A stretch of DNA of 9,185 bases from assembly GCA_017958935.1 (NCBI GenBank), contig JAGDBR010000398.1:1-9185 (forward strand), given 5' to 3'. The position numbers and the translations under genes are program-made. The notes under the pieces were generated by a model that worked only from the letters and a program-made list of their open reading frames with translations, had not been told where the DNA came from and ran no database searches. Of this stretch, positions 1-6,063 are shown piece by piece (the stretch's first letter is position 1; every line of letters begins with the position of its first letter). This stretch comes from Lachnospiraceae bacterium. GTDB lineage: Bacteria > Bacillota_A > Clostridia > Lachnospirales > Lachnospiraceae.

Positions 1-2
1 CA

Positions 3-473
3 CGGGACCGGCTGTGCCGCATCCTGTACACTTGCATCCAATGGACCTGGGGGATCGTGCAGAACGTGATCGCCCTGGTCCTGTTCGCTGTTCTGAAGCT
101 GAAGGATCCGGCGCGGGAAGTGTTCTGCTGGCACGGCGTGGTCGTGACCGAATGGAAAAAACGGTCGTCGATGGGCCTCGGGATGTTCCTTTTCCTCGGG
201 CATCACGGGATCGACAGCTATTCGTCGCGGATCCTGGTCCATGAGTACGGCCACACGATCCAGTCCTGCATCCTCGGGCCGCTCTACCTGCCGCTCATCG
301 GCATCCCGAGCTTTCTCTGGGCGAACGTGAAGCGGATCGGGAAGAAGTGGCGCGAAGGGCGCGGATCCTATTATGCGTTCTACACGGAAAAGTGGGCGAA
401 CCGCGCGGGCGGGCGGGTGCTGAAACTGCCCACGCCGGAAACGCCGGCAGCGGATACGGATGAGGAGAGTTGA
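3..473 (+). CDS. HEYGH-motif membrane-associated protein, 5'-truncated by window edge
   Basis: The reading frame is open from base 3 to the TGA at 471-473, so the N-terminus lies outside the window. The GTG at 57 is an internal codon or a weak alternative start with no convincing ribosome binding site. About 156 codons are visible. The visible part opens with a hydrophobic stretch (nt ~51-105, IVQNVIALVLFAVLKL), then a Gly/His-rich segment (LGHHGIDSYSS), and then HEYGH at nt 240-254, which matches the HExxH zinc-metallopeptidase consensus. A second hydrophobic stretch follows at once (ILGPLYLPLIGIPSFLW). Near the C-terminus is YTEKWAN, whose acidic residue might act as a third metal ligand; that is inference. 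The tail is acidic and probably disordered. I recall small conserved proteins of unknown function with HEYGH-T-Q followed by GPLYL and a late EKWA motif, but cannot assign a function. The stop overlaps a possible TTG start of the next gene, so the two are probably co-transcribed. Confidence 0.75.
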   Translation, partial: RDRLCRILYTCIQWTWGIVQNVIALVLFAVLKLKDPAREVFCWHGVVVTEWKKRSSMGLGMFLFLGHHGIDSYSSRILVHEYGHTIQSCILGPLYLPLIGIPSFLWANVKRIGKKWREGRGSYYAFYTEKWANRAGGRVLKLPTPETPAADTDEES

Positions 474-484
474 GGGAGAACACG

Positions 485-1144
485 TTGGACCTGCCGGAAG
501 GACTGTCACTGTCAAAAGATGAGAACGGCCTGTTCCTCTCGTCGGAGGAGGGGCTGACGCTTCGCGGCGATTTTTCGCGCCTGCAGCCGCGGCTGAAGCA
601 CCACAACCTGTCGGGCGAGCTGGTCGTCAAGGCGGCGAAGCTGAAGGGACGGGAAACCCTCCGGGTGCTGGACGCGACCGCGGGCCTCGGGGAGGATTCG
701 TTCCTGCTCGCCGGCGCCGGCTGCACGGTCGATCTGTACGAGTACGATCCGATGATCGCGGCCCTGCTGAAGGACGCGGTGAGCCGGGCGCTGCAGGCGG
801 AAGACGAAGAGGTGCGCGCGGCGGCCGGCCGCATGACCGTGCACGAGGAAGACAGCGTGGAAGCGATGCGGAGGCTTCCCGAACGGCCGGACGTGATCCT
901 GCTGGACCCGATGTTCCCGGAGCGCAGGAAAAGCGGTCTGATCAAGAAGAAATTCCAGTTGCTGCAGCAGCTGGAACGCCCGTGCGAAGATGAAGAGGCG
1001 CTGCTTTCGGCGGCGGTCACGGCCGGTCCGGAAAGGATCGTCGTCAAGCGTCCGCTGAAGGGTCCGTATCTTGCGGGCCGGAAGCCGGACTTTTCCCTGC
1101 CGGGCAAAGCGATCCGGTACGACGTGATCCTGCTGAACCGCTGA
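485..1144 (+). CDS. rsmJ: RsmJ-type 16S rRNA (guanine-N2) methyltransferase
   Basis: This is a predicted class I SAM-dependent methyltransferase of the RsmJ (DUF548/YhiQ) family, which in E. coli methylates N2 of G1516 in 16S rRNA. Numbering from TTG 485, DATAGLGEDSF (residues 63-73) is the family's SAM-binding motif I, EYDP is the acidic end of strand 2, and DPMFPERRKSGLIKKK (from residue 141) is the very characteristic motif IV region. VKRPLKGP near the C-terminus also matches the family. Length is 219 aa against about 250 in E. coli, the shortfall being mostly N-terminal. TTG 485 is preferred because GAGGGAG (472-478) sits 6 nt upstream. The in-frame TTG at 470 overlaps the previous stop, and its AGGAG is only 2 nt away. 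The gene follows the HEYGH-protein gene with little or no gap and is closed by the terminator at 1168-1201. Family assignment is strong; the exact target base is inferred. Confidence 0.88.
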   Translation: MDLPEGLSLSKDENGLFLSSEEGLTLRGDFSRLQPRLKHHNLSGELVVKAAKLKGRETLRVLDATAGLGEDSFLLAGAGCTVDLYEYDPMIAALLKDAVSRALQAEDEEVRAAAGRMTVHEEDSVEAMRRLPERPDVILLDPMFPERRKSGLIKKKFQLLQQLERPCEDEEALLSAAVTAGPERIVVKRPLKGPYLAGRKPDFSLPGKAIRYDVILLNR

Positions 1145-1167
1145 GATCCTTCGCTATATACCGATTA

Positions 1168-1201
1168 CCCCCGGAAACGGCGTTTGTTTCCGGGGGTTTT
1201 T
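1168..1201 (+). terminator. Rho-independent terminator after rsmJ
   Basis: An 11-bp perfect inverted repeat, CCCCCGGAAAC (1168-1178) and GTTTCCGGGGG (1186-1196), encloses a 7-nt loop GGCGTTT. Five T residues (1197-1201) follow directly. It lies 23 nt past the rsmJ stop, with no gene between, and ends the upstream transcription unit just before the marR promoter. On the opposite strand the A-rich side gives no comparable T-run, so it is probably unidirectional. Confidence 0.95.
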
Positions 1202-1223
1202 GCTGCCCGCGGGCAAAAAAACA

Positions 1224-1238
1224 GTTGCATTTCGCAAC
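1224..1238. promoter_or_regulatory. Putative MarR operator O1 (overlaps -35)
   Basis: GTTGC-ATTTC-GCAAC is a perfect 5-bp inverted repeat with half-site centres 10 bp apart (one helical turn), as expected for a dimeric winged-helix repressor. It contains the whole -35 hexamer, so binding would block RNA polymerase. The same sequence recurs at 1261-1275 with one base changed. TTGC-N5-GCAA-type palindromes are typical of MarR-family operators in Gram-positive bacteria. The repeat is seen directly; its binding by the adjacent MarR is inferred. Confidence 0.8.
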
Positions 1239-1253
1239 CAATAAGCGTATAAT
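1225..1253 (+). promoter_or_regulatory. Sigma-A promoter of marR-ABC operon
   Basis: The -35 hexamer TTGCAT (1225-1230; 4 of 6 match to TTGACA) and a perfect -10 TATAAT (1248-1253) are separated by 17 nt. Predicted transcription start is near 1259-1262, leaving a leader of about 100 nt before marR. It sits just after the rsmJ terminator, in one of the few noticeably AT-richer stretches of the window. The -35 box lies inside one inverted repeat and the start point falls at the edge of the second, which is the geometry of a repressed promoter. Confidence 0.88.
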
Positions 1254-1260
1254 CCGATTA

Positions 1261-1275
1261 GTTGCATTCCGCAAC
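1261..1275. promoter_or_regulatory. Putative MarR operator O2 (at transcription start)
   Basis: GTTGC-ATTCC-GCAAC differs from the site at 1224-1238 by a single central base. It begins 8 nt after the -10 box, so it should cover the start of transcription. Centre-to-centre distance from O1 is 37 bp, about 3.5 helical turns, placing two bound dimers on roughly opposite DNA faces with the -10 box between them. This favours two independently bound dimers over a continuous same-face array. Confidence 0.8.
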
Positions 1276-1314
1276 AAATGGCCGGCAGCGCTTTGCAGCA
1301 AAGGAGCGGGTGCC

Positions 1315-1330
1315 GGATGCCGGCGCATCC
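1315..1330 (+). other. Small hairpin in marR 5' leader
   Basis: GGATGC (1315-1320) and GCATCC (1325-1330) form a perfect 6-bp stem around a CGGC tetraloop. It lies 17 nt upstream of the marR ribosome binding site (about 1348-1355). TGCCGG occurs three times around it (1311, 1318, 1331), so alternative pairings are limited. It carries no T-run, so it is not a terminator. It may simply stabilise the leader or be chance in GC-rich DNA. Confidence 0.3.
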
Positions 1331-1360
1331 TGCCGGACAGGACCGAAAGAGGAGGAACGA

Positions 1361-1804
1361 ATGACTTCCGCGACCTTGGGAAACATTCTGTATATCAGCC
1401 GCAGCTACAGCACTTATCAGCGGAGCTTTGCGGGCGGGACGGAGCTCCAGCCCTCGCAGATCACGCTGATCACGTACGTGTGCCGGAACCCGGGCTCCCG
1501 CCAGGACAGCCTGACGGACGCGCTCGGAATCGACAAGACGCGCCTGACGCACCGGCTGAACGACCTTGAAAAACGGGGCTACATCACCCGGGAGATCAGC
1601 GCAGAGGACGCGCGCGTCCGGCTCATTTTCCCGACGGAGAAGGCCGAGGCGGCCTATCCGGAGCTGCACGCGCATTTCGAAGCCTTCATGCGGGAGATCT
1701 TCGGCGATCTTTCCGAAGAGGACGGCGAAACGCTGGAGCGTCTGTTAAAACAGGTGCGGCAGCGGGCGAAAGACGTCGTGAAGCGCGTCAAGAATGAGGC
1801 CTGA
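1361..1804 (+). CDS. MarR-family transcriptional regulator of the ABC exporter operon
   Basis: This 147-aa protein has MarR-family length and architecture: an N-terminal dimerisation helix, a winged helix-turn-helix at residues ~45-92, and C-terminal dimerisation helices. The recognition helix is around residues 58-72 (DKTRLTHRLNDLEKR), followed by GYITRE and a wing (residues ~78-90) with D83 and R85, matching the D-x-R pattern of MarR wings. The ATG at 1361 is chosen because AGAGGAGG (1348-1355) lies 5 nt upstream. The longer in-frame TTG at 1262 would start at the transcription start inside operator O2 and is rejected. Being first in the operon, directly before the two exporter genes (3-nt gap) and behind two palindromes, it is most likely an autorepressor released by a ligand or substrate of the exporter. 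No cysteine lies in the recognition helix; the inducer cannot be predicted. Confidence 0.92.
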   Translation: MTSATLGNILYISRSYSTYQRSFAGGTELQPSQITLITYVCRNPGSRQDSLTDALGIDKTRLTHRLNDLEKRGYITREISAEDARVRLIFPTEKAEAAYPELHAHFEAFMREIFGDLSEEDGETLERLLKQVRQRAKDVVKRVKNEA

Positions 1805-1807
1805 CAT

Positions 1808-3580
1808 ATGAAGATCATCTTCCGATACATGAAAAAATACGGGGCCTGGATCGTTCTCGCGGTCATGCTGAAGCTGCTCTCGACAGTCTTTGAACTGTTC
1901 CTGCCGTACGTGCTGGAGCACATCATCGACAACGTCGTGCCGCAGTGCCGCGCCGCGGACGATATCGTGACCGTCATCCGCTGGGGCCTCCTGATGTTCG
2001 CGACGGCGCTTCTGGCATGGGTGTTCAACGTGTCCGCGAACCGCACCGCGATCCGGAACGCGCACAACGTCAGCTACGACATCCGTCAGGATCTCTTCAC
2101 GAAGACGATGAACCTGACCGGCCGCCAGTTCGACAAGGCCGGCCTGCCGAGCCTGATCAGCCGCATGACGAGCGACAGCTACAACGTGCAGACCGCGGTG
2201 CAGCAGCTGCAGAGCCTGTGCGTGCGCGCGCCGCTGATGCTGTTCGGCGGCCTCGTCATGATGCTGCTGCTCGACGTGAGGCTCGCCTTGATCCTCGTGT
2301 GCATCCTGCCGTTCCTGTTCGCCGTGATCTTCTTCATCACGGCGCGCGGCATCCCGATGTTCAAGACGGTCCAGGAGAAGCTGGACGATGTCGTCCGGAT
2401 CATGCGCGAGAACATTACCGGCATCTGGGTCGTCAAGGCGTTGAGCAAGACGAGCTACGAAAGAAAGCGCTTCGAAGGCGCGAACCAGTCCATGATGGAA
2501 AGCGACGTGCGCGCCAGCACGGCCATGGCGCTCCCGTGGCCGCTGATGTCGCTGCTTTTGAACATCGGCCTGACGCTCGTCGTCCTCGTCGGCGCGCGGC
2601 GCGTCAACGACGGCGTGATGGATGCCGGCGTGATCCTCGCGTTCCTGACCTATTTCAACATGATCACGATGGGCGTCATGGGCATGAACCGCATCTTCAT
2701 CTCCCTGAGCCGGGCCAGCGCGAGCGCGGGCCGCATGGGCGAGATCATCAGCCTGCCGCTGGACGACAACATCCTGCCGCTTGAGGAAGGCAAGGTTCCG
2801 CACGGGGACGAGTTCATCCGCTTCGAGCACGTGAACTTCTCCTATGTGAGCGGCGGAAGCACGAAGAAGGAAGACTTCGCGGGCGGGTCGCGCGAGAACG
2901 CGCTGAAGGACATCGATTTCGCGCTGAAAAAGGGCGAGAGCCTCGGCATCATCTGTCCGACGGGCTGCGGCAAGACGACGATCATCAACCTGCTCATGCA
3001 TTTCTACGATACCGAGGACGGCGGCGTCTTCGTGGACGGCCGCGACGTGCGCACCTATGAAAAGGACGAGCTGCATGCCAAGTTCGGCACGGTCTTCCAG
3101 AACGACATGATCTTCCGGGACACCCTGTACAACAACATCGACTTCGGACGCGGCATCGATGAAGCGACGATCCGCCAGAGCGTCGAAGACGCCCAGGTAG
3201 CGGCCTACGTCGACTCCCTCGACAAGGGCCTGCAGTACGAGGCGGACATCCGCGGCGGCAACCTTTCCGGCGGCCAGAAGCAGCGGATCATGGTCGCGCG
3301 CGCCCTGGCCGGGAAACCGGAGATCCTGGTGCTCGACGACTCGTCGAGCGCGCTGGACTACCGGACGGACGCGGCGATGCGCAGGGCCATTGCCGCGCAT
3401 CAGCAGGACGCGACGGTCATCATGATCGCGCAGCGCGTCTCGAGCGTCATGAACATGACGAACATCCTCGTCATGCACAACGGCGCCTGCATCGGATACG
3501 GTACGCATGAGCAGCTGCTGAAGAGCTGCCCGGCGTACAAGGAGATCTTCGACACCCAGATGGGTGCGATGGCAGAGTAA
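1808..3580 (+). CDS. Half-ABC exporter, subunit with degenerate ATP site
   Basis: This 590-aa type IV half-exporter has an N-terminal domain with about six membrane segments (residues ~13-300) and a C-terminal nucleotide-binding domain (~335-590). Visible motifs are Walker A CPTGCGKT (383-390), Q-loop Q431, signature LSGGQ (486-490), Walker B ending D510, and an AQR in place of AHR at the switch (Q542). The residue after the Walker B Asp is D511 instead of the catalytic Glu. Asp plus Gln is the pattern of the degenerate-site subunit in heterodimeric exporters such as BmrCD, LmrCD and TM287/288. The first Walker A Gly is Cys383, which is unusual. A Gly/Ser/Lys-rich stretch (~348-364) makes the early domain roughly 12 residues longer than in the partner. 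The ATG has GAGG 8 nt upstream and lies 3 nt after marR. Predicted role is export of a drug, peptide or lipid together with the next gene product; the substrate is unknown. Confidence 0.93.
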   Translation: MKIIFRYMKKYGAWIVLAVMLKLLSTVFELFLPYVLEHIIDNVVPQCRAADDIVTVIRWGLLMFATALLAWVFNVSANRTAIRNAHNVSYDIRQDLFTKTMNLTGRQFDKAGLPSLISRMTSDSYNVQTAVQQLQSLCVRAPLMLFGGLVMMLLLDVRLALILVCILPFLFAVIFFITARGIPMFKTVQEKLDDVVRIMRENITGIWVVKALSKTSYERKRFEGANQSMMESDVRASTAMALPWPLMSLLLNIGLTLVVLVGARRVNDGVMDAGVILAFLTYFNMITMGVMGMNRIFISLSRASASAGRMGEIISLPLDDNILPLEEGKVPHGDEFIRFEHVNFSYVSGGSTKKEDFAGGSRENALKDIDFALKKGESLGIICPTGCGKTTIINLLMHFYDTEDGGVFVDGRDVRTYEKDELHAKFGTVFQNDMIFRDTLYNNIDFGRGIDEATIRQSVEDAQVAAYVDSLDKGLQYEADIRGGNLSGGQKQRIMVARALAGKPEILVLDDSSSALDYRTDAAMRRAIAAHQQDATVIMIAQRVSSVMNMTNILVMHNGACIGYGTHEQLLKSCPAYKEIFDTQMGAMAE

Positions 3581-3597
3581 GGAAAGGAGGAACGACA

Positions 3598-5376
3598 ATG
3601 CCGCCGCGCGGAGGAAGAACCGGGAAACTGGAAAAACCGAAGGACGCGAAAGGAACGCTCGTCCGCATCCTTTCCTACCTGATGAAATACAAATACATCG
3701 TGCTGATCCTGTTGGTCTGCACGTTCTTAAGCAATATCGGAAACCTGCTCGGCCCGAAGTTTGCCGGGGAAGCGATCTCGGCGGCCGAGGCGGGCGCCGG
3801 CAAGGTCGACATGGATACGGTCATTCGTTTCGTGCTCCTGATGCTGGCCGCCTATGTGGGCAGCAACATCATGAACTTCCTGGTCAACATCGGCATGATG
3901 CGGATCGGCCGGCGCATCGCCCGCAACATGCGTCAGGACGTGTTCGGCAAGCTCATGAGCCTGCCGGTCGGCTATTACCACCACCATCAGGCCGGCGACA
4001 TCATCAGCCGCGTTTCCTACGACATCGACGTCGTGTGCACGAGCCTTTCGGCCGACATCGTCCACATCGTGACGAGCATCGTGACGGTCACGGGCAGCTT
4101 CATCATGATGTGCACGATCTCCCTGCCGCTCGTCGCCTGCATGGTCCTGACGATCCCCGTCTCGATCCTGTTCACGCGCGCCATGGGCAAGATCACGCGC
4201 CCGCGCTATTCGCGGCGGTCCGCGGCCTACGGCGAGATGAACGGCTTCGTCGAGGAAATGTTCACGGGACAGAAGACGATCCTCGGCTACGCGCATGAGA
4301 ATGCGGTCTGCGACCGCTTCAGCGAGATCAACCACAAGGCGGCCGACGCCTATTACCGCGCCGACGGCCTCGGCATGGTCATGGGCCCCACGATCGGCTT
4401 CATCTCGAACCTGGGTCTCGCGGGCATCGGCATGGGCGGCGCCGCGATGTACCTGCGGGGCATCGTCGGCCTCGGCCAGATCTCGACCTTCGTGCTGTAC
4501 AGCCGTAAGTTCTCCGGACCGATCAACGAGATCGCGAACATCATCAACGAGATCTACAGCGCCCTTGCGGCGGCCGAGCGCGTGTTCGCGCTGCTGGACC
4601 AGCCGGAGGAGGCGGAAGACCTTTACGGCGCGGTCGAGCTGAAGGACGCCGAAGGCCACGTCGAGATGGAGCACGTGAAGTTCGGGTATGTGCCCGAGAC
4701 CACGGTCATCCACGACTTAAGCTTCGAGGCGAAGCCGGGCGAGACGGTCGCGATCGTCGGTCCGACGGGCGCCGGCAAGACGACGATCATCAGCCTGCTG
4801 ATGCGCTTCTACGACATCGACAGCGGGCAGATCCGGGTCGACGGAAAGGGGATCCGGGACTACACGATGGCGTCGCTGAGGCGGAACTACGCGATGGTCC
4901 TGCAGGACACGTGGCTGTTCCGGGGAACGATCTTCGACAACATCGCCTACGGCAAGGAAGACGCGACGATGGAAGAGGTCGTCGCCGCCGCGAAGGCCGC
5001 CCACATCCACAACTACATCATGCGGCTGCCCGAAGGCTACAACACGGTCATCACCGAGGACGGCGGGAACATCAGCAAGGGCCAGAAACAGCTCTTGACG
5101 ATTGCCCGCGCGATGCTCTACGATACGAATATGCTGATCCTGGACGAGGCGACGTCGAACGTCGACACGAACACGGAACGGCGGGTGCAGAAAGCCATGC
5201 GCCATCTGATGGAAGGCAAGACCTGCTTCGTCATCGCGCACAGGCTTTCGACGATCCAGAACGCGGACCACATCCTGGTGCTCGATCACGGCGACGTCGT
5301 CGAGCAGGGAACGCACGACAGCCTGATGGGGCAGAAGGGCTTCTACTACAGGATGTACGCGAGCCAGTTCGAATGA
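3598..5376 (+). CDS. Half-ABC exporter, subunit with catalytically competent ATP site
   Basis: This 592-aa type IV half-exporter is the partner of the preceding gene. It starts at ATG 3598 behind a very strong AAAGGAGG (3583-3590, 7-nt spacer), 17 nt after its neighbour. The N-terminus (PPRGG, then KPKDAKGTL) resembles the Gly/Arg-rich leader common in this subunit type. Membrane segments cover residues ~20-305 and the nucleotide-binding domain ~345-592. Motifs are Walker A GPTGAGKT (388-395), Q436, signature ISKGQ (492-496, altered from LSGGQ), Walker B ending D516 with catalytic E517, and switch H548. The intact Glu and His would complete the competent site with the LSGGQ of the partner. 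The altered signature faces the degenerate site. This complementarity strongly supports a heterodimer at the cytoplasmic membrane. Multidrug efflux is the commonest role of MarR-linked pairs, but no substrate can be read from sequence. Confidence 0.94.
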   Translation: MPPRGGRTGKLEKPKDAKGTLVRILSYLMKYKYIVLILLVCTFLSNIGNLLGPKFAGEAISAAEAGAGKVDMDTVIRFVLLMLAAYVGSNIMNFLVNIGMMRIGRRIARNMRQDVFGKLMSLPVGYYHHHQAGDIISRVSYDIDVVCTSLSADIVHIVTSIVTVTGSFIMMCTISLPLVACMVLTIPVSILFTRAMGKITRPRYSRRSAAYGEMNGFVEEMFTGQKTILGYAHENAVCDRFSEINHKAADAYYRADGLGMVMGPTIGFISNLGLAGIGMGGAAMYLRGIVGLGQISTFVLYSRKFSGPINEIANIINEIYSALAAAERVFALLDQPEEAEDLYGAVELKDAEGHVEMEHVKFGYVPETTVIHDLSFEAKPGETVAIVGPTGAGKTTIISLLMRFYDIDSGQIRVDGKGIRDYTMASLRRNYAMVLQDTWLFRGTIFDNIAYGKEDATMEEVVAAAKAAHIHNYIMRLPEGYNTVITEDGGNISKGQKQLLTIARAMLYDTNMLILDEATSNVDTNTERRVQKAMRHLMEGKTCFVIAHRLSTIQNADHILVLDHGDVVEQGTHDSLMGQKGFYYRMYASQFE

Positions 5377-5409
5377 CGGCCGGGAGACATGCCGGCGGAA
5401 GGGGAAGAA

Positions 5410-6063
5410 ATGAAATTCCGGATCGACAGTCTGTTTGAGACGAAATTCATCAAACTGTTCGACATCCGCTATGCGGAAGGAAAACACTATTTCAGCGCGA
5501 CGCGAAGAAATAAGGAAGCGCTTGTCGCGAACATGGACGACGACGCGTTTAAGGCGATGCTGCCCGACGCGGTCAGCTGCTGCGTGATCCTGCGGCGCGA
5601 AGGCGAAGAGGACCGGCTGCTGCTGACGGAGGAATACCGGTATCCCGTCGGACAGTTCCTGCTGAGCGTGCCGGCCGGGCTCATCGACCCGGAGGACCGG
5701 GCGCTGCCGCGCACCGAGGCGGTCTTTGCGACCGCGAAGCGCGAGGTGGAGGAGGAAACGGGCCTTTCGTTCCGTGAAGGCGACGGGATCAGCCTGATCT
5801 CGCCCTGCCTGTTCTCCTCGCCGGGCATGACTGATGAGAGCAACGCGATGGTGAAGCTGATCCTGCACGAGCCGGACTTGTCGGCGCTTTCGTCCGAAGG
5901 CGCGGTGGGTTCCGAGCAGTTCAGCGGCTACCGGCTGCTGACGCGTGACGAGGCGCGGCAGATCCTGGAGGCGGGCGCCGATTCAGACGGCCGGTCTTTC
6001 TCGGTCTACACGTGGATCGGCATCCGGGCGTTTCTGGACGAACAGGGGAAGGAGAAAAGATGA
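5410..6063 (+). CDS. Nudix hydrolase, ADP-ribose pyrophosphatase-like
   Basis: This 217-aa Nudix protein has a beta-rich N-terminal domain (residues ~1-50) as in ADP-ribose pyrophosphatases, which cleave ADP-ribose to AMP and ribose 5-phosphate. EYRYPVGQFLLSVPAG (to G90) matches the stretch before the Nudix box in that subfamily. The box itself shows E103, seven residues, then REVEEETGL (111-119), supplying the metal-binding glutamates E112, E115 and E116. Twelve residues lie between G90 and E103 where the consensus has five. ATG 5410 is preferred because GGAAGGGG lies 5 nt upstream. The ATG at 5389 would add seven residues, but its GGGAG is only 2 nt away. The gene follows the exporter by 33 nt and overlaps the next gene by 4 nt (ATGA). 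The substrate is inferred; other nucleoside diphosphate derivatives are possible. Confidence 0.9.
   Translation: MKFRIDSLFETKFIKLFDIRYAEGKHYFSATRRNKEALVANMDDDAFKAMLPDAVSCCVILRREGEEDRLLLTEEYRYPVGQFLLSVPAGLIDPEDRALPRTEAVFATAKREVEEETGLSFREGDGISLISPCLFSSPGMTDESNAMVKLILHEPDLSALSSEGAVGSEQFSGYRLLTRDEARQILEAGADSDGRSFSVYTWIGIRAFLDEQGKEKR

Noticed and set aside
14..244. An open frame overlapping the HEYGH protein in another + frame
   Set aside because: Its translation is Arg/Asp/Gly-rich without any recognisable pattern, while the frame from base 3 gives hydrophobic segments and a conserved-looking motif.
957..976. CAG/CTG-rich palindrome-like stretch (CAGTTGCTGCAGCAGCTGG) resembling an operator half-site
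   Set aside because: It lies inside rsmJ and encodes the helix QLLQQLE, which explains the repeat; the spacing differs from O1 and O2.
1262..1360. N-terminal extension of MarR from an in-frame TTG at 1262
   Set aside because: It would begin at about the transcription start inside operator O2, adds 33 residues unlike any MarR N-terminus, and lacks a ribosome binding site; ATG 1361 has an excellent one.
1745..3598. A very long open frame on the - strand opposite the first exporter gene, and similar long antisense frames opposite the second exporter, the Nudix region and rlmI
   Set aside because: They mirror clear + strand genes, read as low-complexity His/Asp/Arg/Val-rich protein typical of the antisense of GC-rich coding DNA, lack domain motifs, and have no good start sites.
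5389..5409. Upstream ATG start for the Nudix gene
   Set aside because: The GGGAG is only 2 nt from this ATG, whereas GGAAGGGG is well spaced for ATG 5410, where the protein begins with the MKFRIDSLFETKF segment expected of the family.
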